This document shows, piece by piece, positions 44,734 to 50,496 of a stretch of DNA of 50,496 nt. The translations under genes were made by a program, and so were the position numbers. This stretch comes from Rickettsiales bacterium (GTDB lineage: Bacteria; Bacteroidota; Bacteroidia; Cytophagales; Cyclobacteriaceae). Location: positions 35,535-86,030 of the forward strand of contig PBTY01000020.1 in the NCBI GenBank assembly GCA_002729235.1, given 5' to 3'. The notes beneath the pieces are model-generated. The model worked only from the letters and a program-made list of their open reading frames with translations, was not told the DNA's origin and searched no databases. Numbering within the stretch: position 1 is the first letter of the stretch; every line of letters begins with the position of its first letter.

Positions 44734-45737
44734 TAATACGTTTCAAGAAAGTAATTCTGGGAGTTTTTTGTGGGTTGATTCTGATAAGTTGTAAAGAATC
44801 TGATCAGAAGTCTTCCGGAAATGAAGATACAACAGCCAGTGATGTTTACGCAGGCAATCCTGTTGTAAAGGATTTGTTTACAGCAGATCCAGCTGCACTT
44901 GTTCATGACAATAAGCTGTACCTATTCACTGGTCATGACGAACAGGAAGAAGGCAAAGAAGGTTTTGTAATGAATGATTGGTTGGTTTTTTCCACTACAG
45001 ATATGGTGAATTGGACCAATCATGGAGCAAGACTCTCTGTCGATATTTTCGAATGGGCCAAGGCAGATGCCTGGGCTGCTCATGTGGTGGAAAAAGAGGG
45101 CAAATTTTATTGGTATGTTACTGTAGAACACGCTACTATTCCTGGTAAAGCAATTGGAGTAGCGGTATCCGATAATATTTTGGGTCCATACAAGGATGCT
45201 ATTGGGCATGCTCTTGTTACCAACGAAATGACCACTCATACCAATATATTTTGGGATGACATAGATCCGGCAGTTTTGGTTGATGAGGATGGTAGTGCTC
45301 ATTTATACTGGGGAAATACCGTTCTTAAATATGCCAAGTTGAAGTCAAATATGATTGAGTTGGAAGGAGATATAGAGGTGATTGATGTACCATCGTTTAC
45401 AGAAGGACCTTATGTCTACAAAAGAGCTGATAAATACTATTTGTCATTCTCAGCACTGTTTCCAGAAGTGATTGATTACGCGATGGCAGATAGCCCTTCA
45501 GGACCATGGGAATACAAGGGTAGGTTATTTGATGAAGTACCCAACTCTCCGACTAACCATCAGGCCGTGGTTGAGTACAAAGGTGACTGGTACTTTATCT
45601 ATCACAATGCGGCCTTGAATGGTGGAGGAGAATTTAGACGCTCCGTTTGTGTGGATTATGCATACTTTAACGAAGATGGCACAATGAAAAAAATCGTTCC
45701 TACGGGAAGAGGTGTTAAGCAAATCACTGAAGATTGA
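44730..45737 (+). CDS. GH43 alpha-L-arabinofuranosidase/beta-xylosidase-like lipoprotein
   Basis: This 335-residue enzyme is a lipoprotein (LILISCKESDQ, Cys21) with an acidic, Ser-rich tether (about 22-40). The GH43 propeller has Asp53 (FTADPAALV), Asp179 (DDIDPAVLV) and Glu225 (FTEGPYVYK). The layout matches the exo-acting GH43 branch, annotated as arabinofuranosidase, beta-xylosidase or galactosidase depending on subfamily. In an arabinan locus removal of arabinose side chains is the most likely role; substrate is inference. Start and stop are coupled: ATGA overlap with the gene before it, and only one base between its stop and the TTG start of the next gene. Confidence 0.9.
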   Translation: MIIRFKKVILGVFCGLILISCKESDQKSSGNEDTTASDVYAGNPVVKDLFTADPAALVHDNKLYLFTGHDEQEEGKEGFVMNDWLVFSTTDMVNWTNHGARLSVDIFEWAKADAWAAHVVEKEGKFYWYVTVEHATIPGKAIGVAVSDNILGPYKDAIGHALVTNEMTTHTNIFWDDIDPAVLVDEDGSAHLYWGNTVLKYAKLKSNMIELEGDIEVIDVPSFTEGPYVYKRADKYYLSFSALFPEVIDYAMADSPSGPWEYKGRLFDEVPNSPTNHQAVVEYKGDWYFIYHNAALNGGGEFRRSVCVDYAYFNEDGTMKKIVPTGRGVKQITED

Positions 45738-45738
45738 G

Positions 45739-47553
45739 TTGAGCCCTAAATGGTTTATAAGGTCACTGTTTTTTATAGCGATATCTATTCAAATGGTATC
45801 GGCACAAACATTTATTGACGTTGCTAGCGATCGTAAGATCAATGGAGTGACCAGCACTTCCAAATTATATGGTAATGGAGCCTCTGCGGCTGATGTCAAT
45901 AACGATGGCTTTGTTGATTTTTATTTAGCCACACATGCTGGCCAGAATGATCGTGTTTACATTAATGATGGGGCAGGATTCTTTGAAGAAAAAGCCACAG
46001 AATTAGGAATTGAAATTACATCTGCTTCCAGAGCTGGGCTTTGGTTTGACTACAATGGCGACCGGTTATTAGATCTGGTTGTGGCTGGGGAGACCTGTGT
46101 TAATCTGAAGTGCAACAATCCGATTTTGATTCATCTCTATGAACAGCAAAGCGATGGAAATTTTGTGGAAGTTACTGATCAGGCTGGACTGACTTTTGAC
46201 TCTAAGTATGACCAGATTGACGGGATAGCTGTTGGAGGTTTGGCTTCAGCGGATATCAATAACGATGGCTATTTGGATCTTCTGGTTACTATTTGGCAAG
46301 GAAAACCCACTTTTTTCTTGAATAATGGTGATGGATCTTTTGAAGATATATCTGAGTCAAGTGGTTTAGGACATACAAAGAGAGCACCTTGGCAATCGGT
46401 GTTTTATGACTTCAATAAAGATGGCTTGATTGACATATTTGTCAATGTAGATTTTGGGCCAAATGAATTATGGCTCAATCAAACAGGGAGGGTATTTCAA
46501 GAAATAGGAGCTAGTATCAATGCGGATCCGGATAACAACGAAATGGGTGTAACTCTCGGAGATTTTGATAATGATGGTGATATAGATATTTATTGCACAA
46601 ACATTACCCAATCTGATGGAAGTAGCAATAAAAGCAACGTATTGCTGGCTAATCAATTTAGCGATCTGGGAAGTCTATCATTTATCGAGCAAGCCAATTA
46701 CCATGGAATAGCTAAAAGTGGATGGGATTGGGGAACAACTTTTTTTGATGCAAACAATGATGGTTGGCAAGATCTTGCAGTAACCAATGGATGGGATTTC
46801 GGAACCTATGGTTTGGATCAATCCAGATTTTGGATCAATAACAAAGGCACTTTCATAGACTTTTCTGAAAATGTAGGATTCAATGACTGGCTGAGTGCTA
46901 CAAGCTTAATTTCTTTTGATTTTGATTCGGATGGAGACATGGATCTCTTACAAACCTTAAAAGATAATGAAGGTGCTAATGCCCCATTGAGACTACTCCA
47001 AAATCAGTTTAATTCTGGTAATTGGATAGTTGTAAAACCCAGAATGGGTAGTGCTAATTTCTTTGCTATTGGTGCAGAAGTGAAATTAACTGCAAACGGG
47101 TTGACTCAAACCAAAGTAGTCACTGCTGGTTGTAGTTTTTATGGACAGGAACCTGCTGAATTGCATTTTGGACTTGGAGCAAATTCTACGGTTGATTTAG
47201 TGGAGATTACCTGGCCTGACGGTAGAACATCCAGCTTTTCAGATCTGTCGGTCAATCAAAGAATAGAGTTGACTGATGAGGATGCAGAGTCAAAACTTCT
47301 CAGTGTTTTGGAGTCAGACCTGAAAATTTATCCAAACCCATCTAATGCTTTGATAGTCATCGATAATATCATGCATTCTGATTTTCAAGAGGTTCAAATT
47401 ACAGATCAGTTAGGTAGGTTAGTGTATTTGGACGAGCTGCCTATTAAGCATCAACAAATAGTCTTTGATCCAGAGTTGCCAGCGGGGGTTTATTTATTGC
47501 ATTTGCCAGGATTTACTGGTAGGTCCGTCAAGCTCTTTCGAACTAATCAATAA
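45739..47553 (+). CDS. T9SS-exported FG-GAP/ASPIC-domain protein
   Basis: This protein is about 604 residues long from a TTG at 45739, one base after the preceding stop. That start gives a clean signal peptide (SPKWFIRSLFFIAISIQMVSA, cleaved before QTFID). A GTG at 45712 is possible but overlaps the previous gene by 26 bp. Blades with DxNxDG loops (DVNNDGFVD, DINNDGYLD, DFNKDGLID, DFDNDGDID and DANNDGWQD) precede an ASPIC/UnbV domain (about 430-500, GAEVKLTANGLTQTKVV, HFGLGANSTVDLVEITWPDGRTSSF). The last 80 residues are a type A T9SS sorting domain (LKIYPNPSNALIVI, GVYLLHL). It is the last gene of the enzyme unit and converges with an 11-bp overlap on the haloperoxidase gene. It may bind glycan or calcium at the surface; function is not known. 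Confidence 0.9.
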   Translation: MSPKWFIRSLFFIAISIQMVSAQTFIDVASDRKINGVTSTSKLYGNGASAADVNNDGFVDFYLATHAGQNDRVYINDGAGFFEEKATELGIEITSASRAGLWFDYNGDRLLDLVVAGETCVNLKCNNPILIHLYEQQSDGNFVEVTDQAGLTFDSKYDQIDGIAVGGLASADINNDGYLDLLVTIWQGKPTFFLNNGDGSFEDISESSGLGHTKRAPWQSVFYDFNKDGLIDIFVNVDFGPNELWLNQTGRVFQEIGASINADPDNNEMGVTLGDFDNDGDIDIYCTNITQSDGSSNKSNVLLANQFSDLGSLSFIEQANYHGIAKSGWDWGTTFFDANNDGWQDLAVTNGWDFGTYGLDQSRFWINNKGTFIDFSENVGFNDWLSATSLISFDFDSDGDMDLLQTLKDNEGANAPLRLLQNQFNSGNWIVVKPRMGSANFFAIGAEVKLTANGLTQTKVVTAGCSFYGQEPAELHFGLGANSTVDLVEITWPDGRTSSFSDLSVNQRIELTDEDAESKLLSVLESDLKIYPNPSNALIVIDNIMHSDFQEVQITDQLGRLVYLDELPIKHQQIVFDPELPAGVYLLHLPGFTGRSVKLFRTNQ

Positions 47554-49735
47554 CGATTATTCTTTTTGTTGCACTCTTTTCAGCTTGTTTGATCTGCAAC
47601 AGGTAAGTCCCTTTTGCCAATTGGAGTGATTGAATGTCAATTGTGAAAATGCTTTCCTCTATGCCTTTCTGATAAACTAAAAGTCCAGCACTATTATACA
47701 ATTCTACCGCGTTTATGACTTTGTCAGAATCAATATTGAGTATTCCACTAGAGGTTGTTGGATTAGGGTAAATAGCTAATGATTGTTCATCAATATTGGT
47801 TTCGGTGATTAAGGTATTGTTGAAATACAGCTTAGCAAGACCAAAAGACTGAGCTCCTAATTTTCTTCCTAAAATTCTACCTCTGATGTCATCCATAGGG
47901 GGGTGTATGCCACCCCAAATTCTGGATAAACTGCATTGATCTGCAGCGTCATAATAAGTGGCCCACTGCAATCGTACATCTACACTTGGTCCTTTTTCAA
48001 AGACAAGAAATTCATTCTTTTTAGCAACGAATTCACCTATTCCTCCGGGAAAGAATTCATCAGCGGTTAATCTTGTTAAAACTGTCGCGGCGGCACTTGA
48101 AAAAGTAGAGTGTCCAGAAATGTATCCAGCGAAGGGGGGAGTAACGAAGCTTGGTCGCTGATATGGCCACCAGTTTTCGGCAAGAATCCACCCAACTCCT
48201 GCCTCATCGGTGGTTGGGTCCGAGATTAGATCATGCCCCCTCCAGGCTTTTACTTTGATTTTGCCTACGTGCTCTCCATTGTTTCCAGCAAGTGGGTCTG
48301 ATTGAAGTACTTCCTCTATATACCCTGGCTTCAATTGAATTCCATGTGGATGAAAATTTACCTTGTCAGGATCATTTGATTGACCAAGAGCAGCCATGTA
48401 TCGTATTGCAGTTATAGGTCTTACATAATCATAATACCCTTTAATACTCCATACACTCACCGCCACATCATGCATAGCACCCCCAAGAGTAAAATATGAT
48501 TTGATATCCCACTCCAATTGATCCATCTCGTCACCAGAGCCTTCGAATTTTCTAACCAAGTCAGGATGATCATTAACACTATTTAGAATAGTGAACCAGT
48601 GTCCCGGAGGTGTTTCTGAATCAGGCCCATCTGCCCAAAATTCCGCTAGAACTCTTGCATAGTCTCCTCTAGGTACAATTTGTTCTTCGTATGAAGTATT
48701 CGTTCTGGGATTTATAGGATGTCCGTCTGCTATTCCAGGAAGTTCACCACCATTTTCCAAGTCATAAAATTCAATGTAATCATTAAAGGAATCAGGGTAG
48801 TCCACAATGTTGCCAATACTACCTGGTGAAATGTCCCAGTTAACTCCATCATAAGGGTCCAGTTGAGCAGACCAAATACTGACTAATTGGAATGACCATT
48901 TGTACTGTGCAGTTTCTGCAGAGTCTTCTCCAAGATTTGCAGGCTTTCCTGTATCATTAAAAAGTAAGGTTTCACCTCCATTCATATCAAATACCTTACT
49001 ATCCGTGTCTTTAAGAGCAAAGGAGAAAACATTGCCCCACTCGGCACCAATAAAGGCCGGCGTGGCTCCTGGAATTGGGTTTCCTGATTGATCTATGAAA
49101 GTTTCGAAAGAAAGTGGCTGCCAGTGGTTTGGGTCATGAACTGTAGAAATGTCAAAAGGTAAGTCTAACGCTAAGGGTTCATTGACTGCTTGATAATATT
49201 GATTGTTATAATCCTGGTATTCATTGGATCCGTCTTGGACTCCATACATAATAATTTGCTCTGCCAGGTAATTGCCTAAAGATGCGGCATCTCCAGTGGT
49301 GTAGTCAGAATTGATGTAGCTAATATCATAATTCAAGGAATCCATGATAGAATTTATCATAGGTAGGATTTCTTGATAACCAGGAGCAAATCGAAATCGG
49401 TGTGCTATAAGTCTATAGCATGCATAGCTTAACGTCTTCTCTTGATTATCAGATATGGTTCCATCAAATATAGTTGGGGAGTAGGGAATAGTGAACCCGT
49501 GTACCGTTTCTCCTAGAAAATAGGGGTGACCTTTTCCGGCGTGGATAGACCAGGAATCATACATGGCTGCAGAAATGTGAAACAAGTTACGAGCATGCAC
49601 CACTGGTCTTGCAAAATCATTTCGAATGGACTCTAAAAGTGCTTCATTCCAAACTCTGGCAATTGATTTTTGCTGACTCTTACTAAAATGAAAAAGAAGG
49701 ATACAGAAAAGAAGGGTAAGAATTGACTTTTTCAT
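47543..49735 (-). CDS. Vanadium haloperoxidase-like PAP2 protein, T9SS-sorted
   Basis: This 730-residue protein has a signal peptide (about 1-20) and a type A T9SS sorting domain from about 650 (LAIYPNPTTSSGILNI to the end), so it should be secreted or surface-attached. The core is the all-helical vanadium-chloroperoxidase/PAP2 fold. All vanadate-binding residues can be seen: Lys432 and Arg439-Pro440 (K-x6-RP), Ser540-Gly541-His542 (ISGHS) and Arg605 with His611 (R-x5-H, RIWGGIH). His611 would be the vanadium-ligating His. Related proteins are annotated as vanadium-dependent haloperoxidases, but many may be phosphatases, and halide use cannot be read from the sequence. The gene is a single unit. 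A weak -7-like TACCTTTA lies on the minus strand at 49779-49786, 44 bp upstream of the start. Confidence 0.9.
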   Translation of the reverse strand: MKKSILTLLFCILLFHFSKSQQKSIARVWNEALLESIRNDFARPVVHARNLFHISAAMYDSWSIHAGKGHPYFLGETVHGFTIPYSPTIFDGTISDNQEKTLSYACYRLIAHRFRFAPGYQEILPMINSIMDSLNYDISYINSDYTTGDAASLGNYLAEQIIMYGVQDGSNEYQDYNNQYYQAVNEPLALDLPFDISTVHDPNHWQPLSFETFIDQSGNPIPGATPAFIGAEWGNVFSFALKDTDSKVFDMNGGETLLFNDTGKPANLGEDSAETAQYKWSFQLVSIWSAQLDPYDGVNWDISPGSIGNIVDYPDSFNDYIEFYDLENGGELPGIADGHPINPRTNTSYEEQIVPRGDYARVLAEFWADGPDSETPPGHWFTILNSVNDHPDLVRKFEGSGDEMDQLEWDIKSYFTLGGAMHDVAVSVWSIKGYYDYVRPITAIRYMAALGQSNDPDKVNFHPHGIQLKPGYIEEVLQSDPLAGNNGEHVGKIKVKAWRGHDLISDPTTDEAGVGWILAENWWPYQRPSFVTPPFAGYISGHSTFSSAAATVLTRLTADEFFPGGIGEFVAKKNEFLVFEKGPSVDVRLQWATYYDAADQCSLSRIWGGIHPPMDDIRGRILGRKLGAQSFGLAKLYFNNTLITETNIDEQSLAIYPNPTTSSGILNIDSDKVINAVELYNSAGLLVYQKGIEESIFTIDIQSLQLAKGTYLLQIKQAEKSATKRIIVID

Positions 49736-49869
49736 TAAACACAGGTGTCTGATAGAATTTTACTTGTAATCTTGTGTTTAAAGGTAACTGAAATCTAAAA
49801 GTTTAATTGTACGCGGGACACTTCAATTAAACGAAAATTCTGTTTGTAGAAGAAACTAAATTAAGAGAC
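49736..49869. other. Gap before haloperoxidase gene
   Basis: This 134-bp AT-rich gap separates two minus-strand genes. Apart from the weak -7-like sequence at 49779-49786 I see nothing in it: no clear hairpin, no palindrome matching the locus operators and no small open frame. Confidence 0.5.
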
Positions 49870-50496
49870 TTATAAAGCAGTAATTAAAGACTTACTATCC
49901 ACTGTATTGTGAATCACCTGAAGAGCTCTATAAGTGTCCATTACTTTTTGAATGGATTCTTCGTCCACGGTTAAATCATCTGACCACTTTACTTCTTGAG
50001 TAATCAATTCTGAGTCTTCGGGTGTTAGGCCATAATCTTTCGAAATAACTTCAGAGAGGGATTTGTTTGACATGAGGAGTGAGGCCTGATTGTTGATCAA
50101 TTGACAGATCTTCTTAACCTCTTTTGAATAAGCTGCCATCGTACGAGCGTTCGCTGCGAGTACAAAGCATGGCCATGGAGTAGCCACTGTATCAATACGA
50201 TTCATATGTCCGGCATCTACGAAAGGCTTTGTGGTAAACTTCTCCCAAAGGAAAATGTCAATTTCCTGTTTTGCGAAAGCATCCAGAGCACCATCAAGGT
50301 TGTTGATCACCACAAATTCCAGGCTTTCTTTTGGCCAACCGTATTGCTCGGCCATTAAAAACGCCATCATGTGAGATCCTGAGCCATATCTGCTAATGCC
50401 TATTCTTCTAGCGTATAGCTCATCCACTGTATGCACGAAGGGAGAGGTGTGAACTCCCCAGGTCAATGGTGATGTGACGTAATCCTTAATGATTTT
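49870..50496 (-). CDS. ABC-type substrate-binding protein (5' partial)
   Basis: The reading frame runs to the last base of the window, so the start is missing; the in-window TTG at 50464-50466 is not the true start because upstream codons (KIIKDYVTSP) are open and family-like. The protein resembles PhnD/NMT1-type periplasmic-binding proteins: LTWGVHTSPFVHTVDELYARRIGISRYGSGSH, FVVINNLDGALDAFAKQEIDIFLWEKFTTKPFVD, and TPWPCFVLAA, followed by a helical C-terminus. Proteins of this family bind small organic molecules, in some cases thiamine precursors, taurine or sulfonates. The ligand is unknown and no permease or ATPase gene is in view. Confidence 0.8.
   Translation of the reverse strand, partial: KIIKDYVTSPLTWGVHTSPFVHTVDELYARRIGISRYGSGSHMMAFLMAEQYGWPKESLEFVVINNLDGALDAFAKQEIDIFLWEKFTTKPFVDAGHMNRIDTVATPWPCFVLAANARTMAAYSKEVKKICQLINNQASLLMSNKSLSEVISKDYGLTPEDSELITQEVKWSDDLTVDEESIQKVMDTYRALQVIHNTVDSKSLITAL

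Noticed and set aside
45712-45738. GTG at 45712 as the start of the T9SS FG-GAP gene
   Set aside because: It would overlap the previous gene by 26 bp and put nine extra residues before the signal peptide; TTG at 45739 sits one base after the stop. The call is not certain.
35021-47553. Repeated GAT-AAT-GAT-GG type DNA as tandem repeats
   Set aside because: They encode the DxDxDG calcium loops of FG-GAP blades in real genes, at irregular spacing.
1-50496. CRISPR, tRNA, rRNA, insertion sequences or phage integration sites
   Set aside because: I read both strands of all gaps and saw no repeat array, cloverleaf pattern, transposase or att-like duplication.

Overview
The window looks like chromosomal DNA from a free-living, probably marine or soil, member of the Bacteroidota, most likely Cytophagales. 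The evidence is a SusC/SusD pair, a hybrid two-component regulator (HTCS), two proteins with type IX secretion (T9SS) C-terminal sorting domains, AT-leaning codon use and the lack of clear Shine-Dalgarno sequences. No rRNA, tRNA, CRISPR array, insertion sequence or phage gene was seen.

Left part (1-19761) is mostly housekeeping and stress genes in short units. It holds an AddAB-type helicase/nuclease pair (first gene cut by the window edge), a GAF-domain protein, a Dabb protein, a prolyl-hydroxylase-like 2OG-Fe(II) oxygenase, MsrA, an M61 peptidase, an ABC-F ATPase (Uup type), a DUF1330-like protein, a LolA-like exported protein, a large Asp-box (sortilin-like) exported protein, a four-cysteine uracil-DNA glycosylase-like protein, an alpha/beta hydrolase and an FMN reductase.

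Central and right part (about 19887-47553) is an arabinan/arabinose polysaccharide utilization locus. On the minus strand, a Nudix-family regulator of the AraR/NrtR type lies 3 bp from an FkbM methyltransferase. Divergent from these are a GH97 enzyme and a GH127/GH146 enzyme, then the HTCS, susC, susD, a large FG-GAP/ASPIC lipoprotein, two GH51 and three GH43 enzymes, and a T9SS-exported FG-GAP/ASPIC protein. The inferred flow is: a surface endo-arabinanase (GH43 lipoprotein) cuts arabinan, SusC/SusD import oligosaccharides, and periplasmic GH43, GH51, GH127/146 and GH97 enzymes release L-arabinose. The arabinose isomerase/kinase genes and a sugar transporter are not in the window.

The most informative non-coding signal is a shared operator-like palindrome (GTGTAAAAATTACAC type) found three times, before GH97/araR, before susC and before the second GH51. 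It is the best candidate operator for the Nudix regulator. The susC promoter also carries a 16-bp direct repeat with a 21-bp period, the best candidate HTCS binding site. So the locus seems to be read by two sensors, one intracellular and one periplasmic.

The right end has a T9SS-sorted vanadium haloperoxidase-like protein with all vanadate-binding residues, and a substrate-binding protein cut by the window edge. I found no clearly new system. The best leads are the two-sensor promoter layout, the EGLN-like oxygenase, the paired FG-GAP/ASPIC proteins that flank the enzymes, and the unexplained 9044-9340 intergenic region.
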